Shown: positions 25,198 to 35,528, counted from the stretch's first letter. The stretch: 64,000 nt of DNA from Spirochaeta isovalerica (GCF_014207565.1 NZ_JACHGJ010000001.1:930001-994000), one strand, 5' to 3'. Translations and numbers: made by a program. Notes: generated by a model not told the origin, from the sequence alone.

Positions 25198-25869
25198 TTA
25201 TATTTTTTCGAAGAAAACCTCCCTTATGAGATGGTCTTTCTTCAAACCTTTTCTTTCGAATTTAGTCTGGGACCGCCATTCCTGAGGTTCAGCCCAGCCC
25301 TCATATTTGTTTTTCAGGCTCTTTTCCCCTGAAAAAACATCGAGGATCTGCTCAGCGTAATCCTCCCAATCGGAAACAGCGTAGAGGTATCCTCCCCTCT
25401 TGAGCTTCGCGGCGAGAAGCGACGTGAGCTCAGGCTGAATCAAGCGCCTTTTATTGTGTTTCTTCTTGTGCCATGGATCGGGAAAAAACACATGTATCCC
25501 GCTGAGACTGCCGTCGGGGATCATATTTCTGAGAACTTCAACGGCATCATGCTCTATGGCTTTAAGGTTTTTCAGACCTTTTTTCTCTATTTCCGCCAGG
25601 AGTTTTCCAACACCCGGTTTATGGACCTCTATTCCGATGTACCCTTTTTGAGGGTTCTCTTCCGCAATGGCATGGGTTACATCTCCCATCCCGAATCCTA
25701 TCTCAAGAAAAAAATCGTCTAAGTCGGGGAAGATCCTTTTAAAGTCTATCGGTTTTTCGTCGTAAGGAATGCAGTGAACATCCTTCAACTTATCATATGC
25801 GGCTTTCTGACCGGTGCTCATCCGGCCTGCGCGAAGCACGTAACTCTTTATTACACGTTTTTCACTCAT
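25198..25869 (-). CDS. trmB: tRNA (guanine-N7)-methyltransferase
   Basis: 223 residues from ATG 25869; a TTG 36 bases upstream could extend it. TrmB methylates G46 in the tRNA variable loop with S-adenosylmethionine. Seen: the SAM loop LEIGFGMG (about 55-62), IGIEVHKPGV, and the signature FFPDPWHKKKHNKRRL followed by the acidic YAVSDWEDYAEQIL segment. No clear ribosome site precedes ATG 25869. The gene is followed by citrate synthase and is divergent from the large secreted protease-like gene. Confidence 0.94.
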   Translation of the reverse strand: MSEKRVIKSYVLRAGRMSTGQKAAYDKLKDVHCIPYDEKPIDFKRIFPDLDDFFLEIGFGMGDVTHAIAEENPQKGYIGIEVHKPGVGKLLAEIEKKGLKNLKAIEHDAVEVLRNMIPDGSLSGIHVFFPDPWHKKKHNKRRLIQPELTSLLAAKLKRGGYLYAVSDWEDYAEQILDVFSGEKSLKNKYEGWAEPQEWRSQTKFERKGLKKDHLIREVFFEKI

Positions 25870-26012
25870 TTTGCCAATTTTATTTAAATAACCGATAATT
25901 TGCAATATTATAAGATAAAAGAGAAAAAAGGAACTACTTTTTTGATATATTTGAAATTGTTTTCAACATTTTCCGTTAGTTTATATATCTATAAGTAGAT
26001 ATTTACTAAAAC

Positions 26013-28796
26013 ATGAGAAGATTATTACCATTTTTTGCACTATTTCTGCCAGCCTTACTGTGGAGTCATGATTTTACCGGTTGGAATAGAATATCAACAG
26101 AGCACTATACCTTTATCTTTGAAGAATTTGATGAGGAAACAGCCTCCGAACTGGCCGGTTACAGCGAAGAGATATACACTCTGGTAACTGAATTCTTCGA
26201 TTACCGCCCCGGCCATATTTCCATTTACCTCAACAGCCGTGTCGATCTGCCCAATGGCAATTTTTATCCCCTTCCCGGCTCTATCGTCCTCTATCCCGCT
26301 TATCCTCTCAACTGCGAAAATACAACCGGGAGTTCATCGTGGCTCTATGAATTGCTGCTCCATGAGATGGTTCATTATGTTCAGCTTGAGAAACCGGTAG
26401 GGATGTTCGGCGGTCTCAGCCGGGTCTTCGGAAAAGATCTGGCGTCAGCGAACGGAGCTTTTCTGCCTGCCTGGATGGTTGAAGGCATAGCCGTTTATCT
26501 GGAAAGCCGCTACACGGGAGGAGGAAGAGGAAACAATCTCTACTTTCAGGCTTATACAAAAGCTGCAGCATGGGAAGATAAATATTTCACTCTTGAGCAG
26601 CTCGCCTATTCTTCTGATTTCCCGCCGTACAACAGGATATATTCTGGAGGATACATTCTGACCAGGTACATGATAGAGACCTTCGGGGATGATATCATAT
26701 CCCGGATATACAACCGTTATGCCCGCTTTCCCCTTTTCGGACCCTTTTATGCGGTAAAAAAAGAGACAGGTAAAAGCTTGACAGCGATATTCGAAGATAT
26801 GAAAGCCTCCGAAAAAGAGAAATACAATTCTACCTTTATGGAAGCTTCCGCATTCCTTTCATGGCCAATCGGGAAGTCAGGGGACTCAGTGGGGGATTAT
26901 ATACACCCCCTGGCTATCAACAGGGGAACCGTCGCCTACAGAAGAGAACAGAGCTCTCCTACGGCTATCATTTTCTTGGACGAAAATGGCAGAGAGGAAG
27001 TTCTTGTTGAAACACCCCTTATAGAGGGAAGTTCTTTTTCTACTGACAATGAGGGTCGGAGCCTTGTTTTCGCTTCTCCGGAATATGAGCTGTATCACAG
27101 TTACGGCTATTCTCTCATTTCCGATCTCTATCTTTTTGAAAACGGCAAAATCGACCGGCTTACTGAAAATGAATCTCTTTTTCAACCCGCTCTATCGGCA
27201 AGCGGTGATAAAATCATTGCCGTTCAGAGAAATGGATCCTATTCAAGGCTTGTTTCGGTCGACAGGATTTCCGGCCATGTTAAAGTCCTGTTTGAAAAAG
27301 AACGGACGAATATAATGAACCCTCAGTTCTCACAGAAGGGAGAAGAGCTGGTTTTCACTCTCAACGAAAAGGGTTATCAGGATATCTGGATTCTCGATCT
27401 TTCAGATCCGGCTTCAGCCCGTCCTCTTCTGGGGCAGGACAGGTATATGGAGTATCATCCCCGTTTTACCGATGAAGGCAAAATAACATTCATTTCCGAC
27501 AGAAGCGGCGAGCTTGCGCTCTATCTTTACGACAGGGTAAACAAATCGATACACCTGATATTCAAAGATCCCGTGGGTGTAGCGGATGCCTATGTGAAAA
27601 ATGGAACGGTTTTTTATCAGACATACAGAACCAATGGATACACACTTATGAAAGGTGTCCCCGTATTCGGAGATAATCTCCTGGAGGAGTTTGATGCCGG
27701 GAAGGAAATCCTCTTCTCCGAAAGTCCTGCAGCCGTCATTGCGGAAAAATCTAAACACCTCGATCTGGCTCTTCCCTATCTCTGGCTTCCCCGGCCTTTT
27801 GTTGAAAACAGCCGGTCGGAAGGAATGATCTGGGGCGCAGGAGCAGCGGTATTTGCCGGTTCGGTGAGCCAATCAACAGAATGGTTGTTAAACCTCGGCT
27901 TCCTGCCCGGACCGAAACAGCTGACAGGGTCTCTGGATTACAACAGAAAAATGGGAAGAGCCACACTGAACTACAGGATTGCCCAGGATTATAAAGAATA
28001 TATTTCCAGTGATGAATCTATCTGGAACCAGAAAACCGAGCAAACCCTCCTGATATCCTATCCTTTTTTTGAAACCGGATTTGCCGGAAGAAGACAGGTT
28101 ATGAGTCATTATGTTTATACAAAACACCTGTTTTCCGCATCAGATGCTGCCCCCTTTTCCTTTATTGATGGATTCGCTCTCAATGGTGAGAATTTTCTCT
28201 ATGGCGGAACGGGGATCAGTTATGATGTATTCAGAATCAATAACGCCCGTTCGGCTCTCTTCGGAGGTACGGGTTTGCACAATCAATTGGATTTTTCCGT
28301 CCTGCTTCCGGTTTTCTCAGCCGGCCGGACTTCCCTGCTGATCAGTGAATCGGGAAACATGTCTCTCAGTTTATCGCAAAGGGGAACAAGATGGAAAACG
28401 GCCTGGAAAGCGGCCTGGCATAATGGCGGCTATTCATCAGCAGCCGTTCAATCGCGGGGGTGGACCGCCGGTTACACACCATCGGATATTTCCCTCTATT
28501 ACTCCACCTCACTCCAGGTTCCCCTTGCCCTACTCGACTGGGGACTCCCTCTGGGTTTCAATATCCGGAATCTGGCCTTCGCCGTGAATCTGGAAGGTAT
28601 CAGCAATTTTCTTCTGGAAGGTCCGGAAGGTCATGAGTTTTACGGCAGCGTCGAATTAATCGGAACCTACGGATACAATTACGGTTCCATACCCTTCGGA
28701 GCCGGTATCAGTTTCCGTTTTTTTAATAACGGTTTTTCATTCGATCCCGCCGCCGACCTGGCTCTGTATATCTTCTTTTCCTTCAACAGCCCCTGA
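26013..28796 (+). CDS. Secreted zinc-peptidase-like protein with beta-propeller and C-terminal barrel
   Basis: 927 residues. A signal peptide (RRLLPFFALFLPALLW) ends near residue 18. Residues 20-260 are a gluzincin-type domain with LLHEMVHYVQ (His117, Glu118, His121) and the third ligand Glu157 in WMVEGIAVYLES. Residues about 300-560 show repeated strand blocks such as GDKIIAV, GEELVFTL and GKITFISDRSGELALYLYD, typical of TolB/WD40-like propeller blades. The last 330 residues are aromatic, amphipathic strands ending in phenylalanines (AADLALYIFFSFN), which suggests an outer-membrane barrel. The zinc site looks complete, so it should be an envelope protease or a sensor of that form. Single gene; no partner is visible. 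Confidence 0.75.
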   Translation: MRRLLPFFALFLPALLWSHDFTGWNRISTEHYTFIFEEFDEETASELAGYSEEIYTLVTEFFDYRPGHISIYLNSRVDLPNGNFYPLPGSIVLYPAYPLNCENTTGSSSWLYELLLHEMVHYVQLEKPVGMFGGLSRVFGKDLASANGAFLPAWMVEGIAVYLESRYTGGGRGNNLYFQAYTKAAAWEDKYFTLEQLAYSSDFPPYNRIYSGGYILTRYMIETFGDDIISRIYNRYARFPLFGPFYAVKKETGKSLTAIFEDMKASEKEKYNSTFMEASAFLSWPIGKSGDSVGDYIHPLAINRGTVAYRREQSSPTAIIFLDENGREEVLVETPLIEGSSFSTDNEGRSLVFASPEYELYHSYGYSLISDLYLFENGKIDRLTENESLFQPALSASGDKIIAVQRNGSYSRLVSVDRISGHVKVLFEKERTNIMNPQFSQKGEELVFTLNEKGYQDIWILDLSDPASARPLLGQDRYMEYHPRFTDEGKITFISDRSGELALYLYDRVNKSIHLIFKDPVGVADAYVKNGTVFYQTYRTNGYTLMKGVPVFGDNLLEEFDAGKEILFSESPAAVIAEKSKHLDLALPYLWLPRPFVENSRSEGMIWGAGAAVFAGSVSQSTEWLLNLGFLPGPKQLTGSLDYNRKMGRATLNYRIAQDYKEYISSDESIWNQKTEQTLLISYPFFETGFAGRRQVMSHYVYTKHLFSASDAAPFSFIDGFALNGENFLYGGTGISYDVFRINNARSALFGGTGLHNQLDFSVLLPVFSAGRTSLLISESGNMSLSLSQRGTRWKTAWKAAWHNGGYSSAAVQSRGWTAGYTPSDISLYYSTSLQVPLALLDWGLPLGFNIRNLAFAVNLEGISNFLLEGPEGHEFYGSVELIGTYGYNYGSIPFGAGISFRFFNNGFSFDPAADLALYIFFSFNSP

Positions 28797-28812
28797 CCGG
28801 AGAATCCCTCGA

Positions 28813-31800
28813 TCAGAGCAGCGCCGATAATTTTTCTCTCAGGAACTCAGATTTCTCCTTGAGACCGATCTTTCCCGTTTCAATCAGAATTCCCGCCTGG
28901 CTGTTCGGGTTGAATTTTATCAGACCGCCGCTTTTGCTTGTCAGCCGCATGACTTTGTCGATGGACAGCCGGGCGATTTTGCCGAACTCGACGGCGACGA
29001 CTCCGTTTCTTTCTTTCATGGAAGAAATCCACAACTTGCCGCAGATAATTCTGATCTCAGCCAGAGAGAGAAGGCTTTGAACTTCATCGGGGAGAGGTCC
29101 GAAACGGTCGTGAAGCTCACCGTGCACCCGGTCGAGATCGTCATCGGAGAGAACAGAAGCTATTTTTTTATAGACTTCCATTTTTTCCGTAGGATCATCA
29201 ATATAGGTATCGGGGATGAATCCCGTGTAGTCCAGTTCAAGGTAGACTTCCGGCGCTTCCTCTTTTTTATCATCTTCCGTACGGAGAGCGACAGCCTCTT
29301 CCAGGAGTCTCAGATACATATCGAAGCCGACGGAGACGATCTCTCCCGACTGTTCCCGCCCCAGAAGGTTACCGGCGCCGCGCACTTCCATATCTTTCAT
29401 GGCTATCTTGAATCCCGACCCCAGTTCCGTAAAGTCGGAAATGGCCTGCAGGCGCTTCATAGCCAGTTCGGATAAGGCTCTCTGTTCGGGATAGAACATG
29501 TAGGCGTAAGCCACTTTGCCGGAACGTCCCACCCTTCCGCGAAGCTGATAGAGCTGGGATATACCGTACATATCCGCCCGGTCGATGATAATGGTGTTAA
29601 CGTTGGGAATATCGATACCGTTTTCGATTATGGTTGTCGCTACCAGAACCTGAAAAGCACCATGGACAAAGCGGTGCATGACATCTTCCAGTTCGCTGGC
29701 TGACATTTTACCGTGGGCCGTTTCAATAAAGACTTCCGGCACGAGCTCCTGGAGAAAAAGCTGAACGCTGTCCAGACTTTCCACGCGGTTATGGAGGAAG
29801 AAGACCTGTCCGCCCCGCTCCACTTCGCGCCGTATGGCACCGGCAATCGTGTCGGGATTGTACTCCTGTATGAAGGTCTCTATGGGCTGCCTGTTATAAG
29901 GAGGGGTTTTGAGAACCGACATATCGCGGATTTTCAACATGGACATATGGAGAGTTCTCGGAATCGGCGTGGCCGACATGGCCAGGCTGTCGATAGAAGC
30001 CTTCAGGTTCTTCAGTTTCTCTTTATCTTTGACGCCGAAACGCTGTTCTTCATCAATTATCATAAGTCCGAGATTCTTGAATTTGACATCTTTAGACAGG
30101 ATCCGGTGCGTTCCGATGACAATATCGCATGTCCCCTCTTCCAATCCCTGCAGGACCTCTTTCTGATCCTTTTTGGCGACAAACCGCGATAGATGTCCGA
30201 TCGTAATGGGGAATCGCTTGAATCTCTCGGAAAAATTTTCATAATGCTGTTCAGCCAGAATGGTCGTCGGACAGAGGAGCGCCACCTGCTTGCCGCCCAT
30301 TATTGCTTTGAAAGCGGCCCTCATGGCGACCTCGGTCTTTCCGTACCCCACATCGCCGCAAAGGAGACGGTCCATCGGGTTGGGAGCTTCCATATCCTTT
30401 TTGACTTCATCGATACTGATCAGCTGATCCTCCGTTTCCTGATAGGGAAAGGAGGCTTCAAAAGCCACCTGAAAATCATTATCCACCGGGAAGGCGTATC
30501 CGAGGGTTTTCTGGCGCCTGGCGTAGAGCTTGACCAGCATATCAGCCAGATCCTCGACGGACTTCCGGACCTTGTTCTTTTTATTATCCCAGGATTTTCC
30601 GCCTATTTTATCGAGACGTGCGCCCCGTCCCTCGCTGCCGATATAGCGCTGAACCAGGTTGACCTGCTCAATGGGAACGAAGATGGAGTCCTCTCCGGCG
30701 TATTCAATGGAGATATAATCCCTTTCGTTCCCTGCGGCGGTTATCCTTTCGATCCCTTTAAAGCGCCCGATCCCGTAGTTGACATGAACGACCAGATCTC
30801 CGGGGTTCAGCTCTACAAAAGAGTCGATAACAGCGCTCTTGACCCTTTTTACTGATGAGGGGACCCTTTTCCGTCTCCCGAATATCTCATTTTCCTGGAT
30901 AACGATGATTTTGCTGGCGGGAAGGGCAAAGCCGGCGGAAATGCTCTCGGGAACAATATCCAGCTCGAAACCGGTGAGCATGTATTTAATACGCTCCGCC
31001 TGGGATTCCGATTCGGCAAAGACATAACACTTGTAGCCCTCTTTCAAAAGAACTGTCAGCTCCTCTTTCAGGTAACTGATATTCCCGAAGAAAGAACGTC
31101 CGGGATCGCATTCCATCTCATAAAAAATCTCTTCGCTGCCCCTCTCTTTTTTCAGGGAGTGAAGATTGATCTGTTTGGCCTGGGTAAAAACATCTGGTTC
31201 TCCGAGAATAAACCGGGGAGCCGGAACGGCGTATTTATTTCTGAGAGCTTCGATATACAAATCGCCGTATTCCTTGACCAGGACTTCATAAGATGTATCG
31301 AGTCTCTCTTTCTGTACCAGAAACAAAGTGGATTTATCGGTAATATAATCGACCAGGGTTGCCGGTTTTTCAAAAGCCAGGGGAAAGTAGAGCTCTTCTC
31401 CCCTGATTTCCCTGCTGATCTTCAGCGTTTCGATGATGGGAGCGTATTCAATCCCCTCGAGCTTGTCGCTGGTAACCTCTTCAAGACGCTTTTCAAGGAT
31501 ATCGATTCTATCATCTGTCCATAGAACCTCTTTTACCGGGTATATGGTTATTTCGTTATTGAGAGATGTGCTGCTCTGGATCATGGGGTCGAAGAGTTTG
31601 ATTTCCTCAATTTCATCGAAATCGAATACAATTCTCACAGCCTCATCCATGCCGGGCATATATATGTCCAGAACTTCTCCGCGAAGTGCGAACTCGCCGT
31701 GAACCGAAACACGGGGAACCCGGGAATAACCGAATTTCTGCAGAAGGCTTTCAAGCTTTACCGGATCGAACTCATCGCCTTTTTTCATGGACAATCTGTT

Positions 31801-32220
31801 CTCCCGGAGATATTCCGGGGGAGGAAGGAGAGAGAGCGCAGCCCGCTGGGAAGCCAGAACGATGTTTTTTTCCGTTCCGATTTCCATGAGCGCCTTGACC
31901 CGGGAACCGAAAACAGAAGCCTGGGCGGAAACCCCTTTATAGAGCATGGTTCCCCACCATGGGAACAGAATCGTTTTATCCGTATAGAGCTGAAGATCCG
32001 CCTGAAGTTCTTCCGCTTCCTTCTCTGTCGGCGCAATAACCAGCAGCGAATCTTTCGTATACTTGAACAGATCAGCCAGTACCGCCGCCAGATAGGCTCC
32101 TTTCGGTCCCGAAAGATTGAGAGGCTTCCCCGAAGATGTGCAATACTGCTGGATGAGATCCTGCCATTGTCTGTTATTTTTTAAGGAGCTTGAAATTTCA
32201 TTTAAGAATAATGTAATCAT
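28813..32220 (-). CDS. mfd: Transcription-repair coupling factor Mfd
   Basis: 1135 residues. Mfd displaces RNA polymerase stalled at DNA damage and recruits UvrA. Seen in order: a UvrB-like N-terminal region, the RNA-polymerase-interaction domain (ELNPGDLVVHVNYGIGRFKG), the helicase core with CGDVGYGKTEVAMRAA (Walker A), IIDEEQRFGV (DEEQ box), SATPIPRTLHMS and QLRGRVGRS, and the TRCF C-terminal domain (LELDYTGFIPDTYI). All helicase motifs are intact and the length is normal. The gene is divergent from the operon at 32272 with 51 bases between. Confidence 0.97.
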   Translation of the reverse strand: MITLFLNEISSSLKNNRQWQDLIQQYCTSSGKPLNLSGPKGAYLAAVLADLFKYTKDSLLVIAPTEKEAEELQADLQLYTDKTILFPWWGTMLYKGVSAQASVFGSRVKALMEIGTEKNIVLASQRAALSLLPPPEYLRENRLSMKKGDEFDPVKLESLLQKFGYSRVPRVSVHGEFALRGEVLDIYMPGMDEAVRIVFDFDEIEEIKLFDPMIQSSTSLNNEITIYPVKEVLWTDDRIDILEKRLEEVTSDKLEGIEYAPIIETLKISREIRGEELYFPLAFEKPATLVDYITDKSTLFLVQKERLDTSYEVLVKEYGDLYIEALRNKYAVPAPRFILGEPDVFTQAKQINLHSLKKERGSEEIFYEMECDPGRSFFGNISYLKEELTVLLKEGYKCYVFAESESQAERIKYMLTGFELDIVPESISAGFALPASKIIVIQENEIFGRRKRVPSSVKRVKSAVIDSFVELNPGDLVVHVNYGIGRFKGIERITAAGNERDYISIEYAGEDSIFVPIEQVNLVQRYIGSEGRGARLDKIGGKSWDNKKNKVRKSVEDLADMLVKLYARRQKTLGYAFPVDNDFQVAFEASFPYQETEDQLISIDEVKKDMEAPNPMDRLLCGDVGYGKTEVAMRAAFKAIMGGKQVALLCPTTILAEQHYENFSERFKRFPITIGHLSRFVAKKDQKEVLQGLEEGTCDIVIGTHRILSKDVKFKNLGLMIIDEEQRFGVKDKEKLKNLKASIDSLAMSATPIPRTLHMSMLKIRDMSVLKTPPYNRQPIETFIQEYNPDTIAGAIRREVERGGQVFFLHNRVESLDSVQLFLQELVPEVFIETAHGKMSASELEDVMHRFVHGAFQVLVATTIIENGIDIPNVNTIIIDRADMYGISQLYQLRGRVGRSGKVAYAYMFYPEQRALSELAMKRLQAISDFTELGSGFKIAMKDMEVRGAGNLLGREQSGEIVSVGFDMYLRLLEEAVALRTEDDKKEEAPEVYLELDYTGFIPDTYIDDPTEKMEVYKKIASVLSDDDLDRVHGELHDRFGPLPDEVQSLLSLAEIRIICGKLWISSMKERNGVVAVEFGKIARLSIDKVMRLTSKSGGLIKFNPNSQAGILIETGKIGLKEKSEFLREKLSALL

Positions 32221-32271
32221 TAATAAGTACCGAAGATTAAATAAGTATTACCATAACCGGCCGGAGAGAAA

Positions 32272-33219
32272 ATGTTTTATAGGAACCTTATAGCCATACT
32301 ATTCATATTTACAACATTTCACATTTATGCGGCAGATTACAACAAGGTTGACTTCAGCATACGCTATTTTGATAAGAAAATCTATTACCCTGGCGACAGT
32401 GTTCAGATCAAAGCTTCGATCATCAACAACTCGCCGGATAAGTTCAGTTTTAATCTGTCGGAGAATAAGATTTTCAATGTGAAACTCAATGTCAAAACCA
32501 TGAGCAACCAATCCCTGAATCCGAGCGAGAACTATATCATAAACAGCAGCCGCAACAGCAATACTTTCTACCGTGAGATAACACTCGATCCCGGTGAAGA
32601 ATTCAGCTTCATAGTCGATCTGGATGACTATACGGATATAGGCAGCCCGGGAATGTACATAATCGACGGAATGTTTACCACAGATTTGAATAATCCCGAT
32701 AATTTCCTGTTGATTTCCAACAGGCTCCCCCTCTCTATCAGACCGGGAAGCTCGGAAAGGGAATTTACCGAATATCTCGATTACAGAACCGGGGAGATCC
32801 TGAGAGCCGAGCCGATTCCGCCGGACGAAGCGGTCCGCTATATGCTCGAAGCCAGACAGCAGAGCGTATGGCCGCGTTTCTTTCTCTATATTGATCTTCT
32901 CGAGCTGATGCTCAATGACAGTAACAAAAAGCGGCAGTATGAGCGATCCACAGAGGAAGAGCAGCAGGTCATGCTCCGCAATTTCAGGGAAGATATGGAA
33001 GGAGAAAGGCTCAGGTCCGATCAGTCCATCGTGATAATCCCCTCGGATTTCGAGATTCTTCATACCTCCTACAACGCCGACAGAGCGACGGTTATTGTCC
33101 GTGAAGAGTTTCTTCAGACCGGGTACACCGCCGTGAAGAGCTATACCTATTATCTCCACCGAAAAAACGGTATCTGGAAAATCTATAACTATGAAGTGAA
33201 GAATATCGGGACCAAGTAA
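32272..33219 (+). CDS. Secreted protein of unknown function with N-terminal Ig-like domain
   Basis: 315 residues with a signal peptide (FYRNLIAILFIFTTFHIYA). The first mature domain (about 25-160) is beta-rich. The segment YYPGDSVQIKASIINNSPDK and the later DPGEEFSFIVDLDDYTDIGSPG look like an immunoglobulin-type fold used in periplasmic assembly or adhesion. The second half has helical and charged segments and a C-terminal beta stretch (YTYYLHRKNGIWKIYNYEV) like SnoaL/NTF2-type tails. I do not recognise the family. The stop overlaps the next start by one base, so it is coupled to the receiver-PilZ gene. Confidence 0.6.
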   Translation: MFYRNLIAILFIFTTFHIYAADYNKVDFSIRYFDKKIYYPGDSVQIKASIINNSPDKFSFNLSENKIFNVKLNVKTMSNQSLNPSENYIINSSRNSNTFYREITLDPGEEFSFIVDLDDYTDIGSPGMYIIDGMFTTDLNNPDNFLLISNRLPLSIRPGSSEREFTEYLDYRTGEILRAEPIPPDEAVRYMLEARQQSVWPRFFLYIDLLELMLNDSNKKRQYERSTEEEQQVMLRNFREDMEGERLRSDQSIVIIPSDFEILHTSYNADRATVIVREEFLQTGYTAVKSYTYYLHRKNGIWKIYNYEVKNIGTK

Positions 33220-33929
33220 TGAAAATACTTCTGATTGCCGACGATGATACGCTTAAAAAGAAAATATCAGAACATTTCAAACCTAAAGGGCACGGCATAA
33301 TCAACTACACCAACCCTCTTAAGGGTATGAACAACTTCGAAGAGATCGAACCGGAGTTCGTTCTTTTTAATGCGACGGATTTTCCCAGGCATTGGAAAAT
33401 AGCCAATTATTTTCTGAAGCAGGACATACCTCATGTCAACCCGGTATTCATACTGATGGTTGACGATGAGTTCCCCATGGAGGAAGTCTGCAAAGCTGTC
33501 TACCTGGGCGTCGATGCCATCATTTCCGATGATTACGAAGGCGAGGAATACCTGAAGCACCTGGACCAGCTTTTCGCCCGCTTCTATTCTTCCCAGGTGG
33601 AGATACAGCAGCCTTTGCTCCTGGAAACCCCTGAAACCAGGATTGATTTTATGTTTATGAATCCGGAAAACTTCCAACTGGCCACGGGTAAACTGACCCA
33701 GCTCTCCACAGAAGGCGCCGGATTCAAGCCCGATAAACCAGAAGCCGTATTTCCCCTTGTCAAAGGTACGATTCTTGAAGGTTGTTCATTGAGAACTGAA
33801 GAAGGAATTATTACAATTAAAGCAGAGATTCTTAACAACAGTGGAATTATGGATCTTCGCTTTCTCTCTTTTTCAGACAATGGCGAAGAACTTTTAAAGA
33901 ATTATATCAGAGACAAGGAGCAGAAATGA
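33219..33929 (+). CDS. Receiver-like domain fused to a degenerate PilZ-like domain
   Basis: 236 residues. Residues 1-120 read as a receiver fold (MKILLIADDD start, VFILMVDDEF, AVYLGVDAIISDD), but the phospho-acceptor position at the end of strand 3 is Asn51 (VLFNATD). Residues 138-232 resemble PilZ: RIDFMF, then LSTEGAGF in the place of the D/N-x-S-x-x-G motif, and KGTILEGCSL. The RxxxR motif that binds c-di-GMP is not visible. Both domains therefore look degenerate, and the protein may act as a structural adaptor. It overlaps its neighbours by one and four bases, forming a three-gene operon. Confidence 0.62.
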   Translation: MKILLIADDDTLKKKISEHFKPKGHGIINYTNPLKGMNNFEEIEPEFVLFNATDFPRHWKIANYFLKQDIPHVNPVFILMVDDEFPMEEVCKAVYLGVDAIISDDYEGEEYLKHLDQLFARFYSSQVEIQQPLLLETPETRIDFMFMNPENFQLATGKLTQLSTEGAGFKPDKPEAVFPLVKGTILEGCSLRTEEGIITIKAEILNNSGIMDLRFLSFSDNGEELLKNYIRDKEQK

Positions 33930-34249
33930 GTGATTTAAAGTACCTGACAACAAGACAACTGACAGAAATCATCAAGTACAAAGGCTCCGGGGATTACGAA
34001 AAGAATTGCGTGCCTATCTCGGGAAATCCCCGGAAGCATCCCTACGACGCCAACAGGCTTATCCTTATAATAGAAAGCCACGACGATAAAACTGTTTTTC
34101 ATGATTTCAAGCTGAACGATATAGCCCATATCGAAGAACTGCCTAACTTGACGAAAGATGATGTCAGCCTCAGACAGGTTCAGCTATGGGTCAGAAAAGA
34201 CAGTTGGATCATCAGATCAGAAGCCTACAGATGTGTTCCCAAACGATAA
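33926..34249 (+). CDS. Small conserved-looking protein of unknown function
   Basis: 107 residues, soluble, no signal. The sequence mixes strands (ANRLILIIESHDDKTVFHDF) and a final LRQVQLWVRKDSWIIRSEAY. I do not recognise a family. It starts four bases inside the receiver-PilZ gene (ATGA overlap) and is the last gene of that operon. It could therefore be an accessory protein of the same process, but nothing in it shows a catalytic motif. Confidence 0.55.
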   Translation: MSDLKYLTTRQLTEIIKYKGSGDYEKNCVPISGNPRKHPYDANRLILIIESHDDKTVFHDFKLNDIAHIEELPNLTKDDVSLRQVQLWVRKDSWIIRSEAYRCVPKR

Positions 34250-34259
34250 GACTTCTATA

Positions 34260-34290
34260 TTGACTAAGATAGTAGAGATTAGTGTATAAT
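34260..34290 (+). promoter_or_regulatory. Sigma70-type promoter of metK
   Basis: TTGACT (34260-34265), 19-base spacer, perfect TATAAT (34285-34290). The spacing is longer than ideal. No SAM riboswitch can be fitted into the 28-base leader. Confidence 0.55.
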
Positions 34291-34318
34291 TAATTGCTTA
34301 TTTGAAATGGAGGACATC

Positions 34319-35482
34319 TTGAAAGACAGATTAAATTATAAATTCACATCGGAAAGCGTCGGAGAGGGACATCCCGATAAAGTGTGCGACCTCATTTCCG
34401 ATGCGGTTCTGGACAAAGCTCTGGAACAGGATCCCGAATCGAGAGTGGCCTGTGAGACTTTTGCCTCTACGGGAATGATTCTCGTCGGAGGAGAGATAAC
34501 GACCCACGGCTATATCGATATTATCCAGACAGCAAAAGAAACTTTGACAGAAATCGGATATACCGATCCCGACTTCGGAATCGATGCCCATTCCTGTGCC
34601 GTCATGTCGGTTATCAAACCCCAGTCTCTTGATATTTCCCAGGGTGTCACAGCCGGTGAGGGACTTCACAAGGAACAGGGCGCCGGAGACCAGGGCATGA
34701 TGTTCGGATTCGCCTGCCGCGATACGAAAGAGCTTATGCCCGCCCCTATTCAGTTCTCCCACTCCATAATGCGTAAAGCGGCTGAAGTGAGAAAAAACAA
34801 TGTTCTCGACTTCCTGAGACCCGATGGGAAATGCCAGGTGACTGTGGAATACAAAGATGGCAAGCCCGCTCATGTTTCTACGGTTGTTCTGTCTCACCAG
34901 CACAGCCCCGAAGCATCCTACGAGTCCATAAGAGAAGGGCTGATTGAAGAAGTCATTAAGAAAAGCCTTCCTGCGGGAATGCTTACAGGAGATACGGTTT
35001 ACCATATCAACCCGACCGGCCGGTTTGTCATCGGAGGTCCCGAGGGTGATGCCGGTCTGACCGGTAGAAAGATAATAGTCGACACATACGGCGGTGCTGC
35101 GGCACATGGCGGTGGGGCTTTCTCCGGCAAAGACCCCTCTAAAGTAGACCGTTCTGCGGCTTATATGGCCCGGTATATCGCGAAAAATATCGTCGCAGCC
35201 GATCTTTGCGACACCTGCGAGGTCGAGCTGGCCTATGCTATCGGCGTAGCGGAACCTGTTTCAATTTTTGTTAATACATACGGGACAAACAAAGTTGATG
35301 AAGAACTGATAGAAGCTGCCGTAAGCCGTCATTTCGATCTGACTCCGGTGGGTATTATCAGAACTCTTGATCTGAAAAGACCAATTTACAAACCCACTGC
35401 CGCATACGGCCATTTCGGACGTGACATCTTCCCCTGGGAGAAAACAGATGTGGCAGCGGCACTGAAGAGTGATCTGCTTTAA
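34319..35482 (+). CDS. metK: S-adenosylmethionine synthetase
   Basis: 387 residues from TTG 34319. It makes SAM from methionine and ATP. Motifs seen: [21 protein letters not shown], and [19 protein letters not shown]. The start is decided by GGAGG (34309-34313), five bases before the TTG, giving the usual [13 protein letters not shown] beginning. The ATG at 34307 lies on the same ribosome site and would have none of its own. Length is normal. A terminator at 35501-35528 ends the message. Confidence 0.95.
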   Translation: MKDRLNYKFTSESVGEGHPDKVCDLISDAVLDKALEQDPESRVACETFASTGMILVGGEITTHGYIDIIQTAKETLTEIGYTDPDFGIDAHSCAVMSVIKPQSLDISQGVTAGEGLHKEQGAGDQGMMFGFACRDTKELMPAPIQFSHSIMRKAAEVRKNNVLDFLRPDGKCQVTVEYKDGKPAHVSTVVLSHQHSPEASYESIREGLIEEVIKKSLPAGMLTGDTVYHINPTGRFVIGGPEGDAGLTGRKIIVDTYGGAAAHGGGAFSGKDPSKVDRSAAYMARYIAKNIVAADLCDTCEVELAYAIGVAEPVSIFVNTYGTNKVDEELIEAAVSRHFDLTPVGIIRTLDLKRPIYKPTAAYGHFGRDIFPWEKTDVAAALKSDLL

Positions 35483-35500
35483 GATTTATTGATAAAAAGA

Positions 35501-35528
35501 AAACCGGATCTATCGGTCCGGTTTTTTT
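35501..35528 (+). terminator. Intrinsic terminator of metK
   Basis: AAACCGGA, TCTATCGG loop, TCCGGTTT then TTTTT. Confidence 0.88.

Noticed and set aside
34250..34318. SAM riboswitch before metK
   Set aside because: The leader after the promoter is only about 20-28 bases and has no room for the aptamer.
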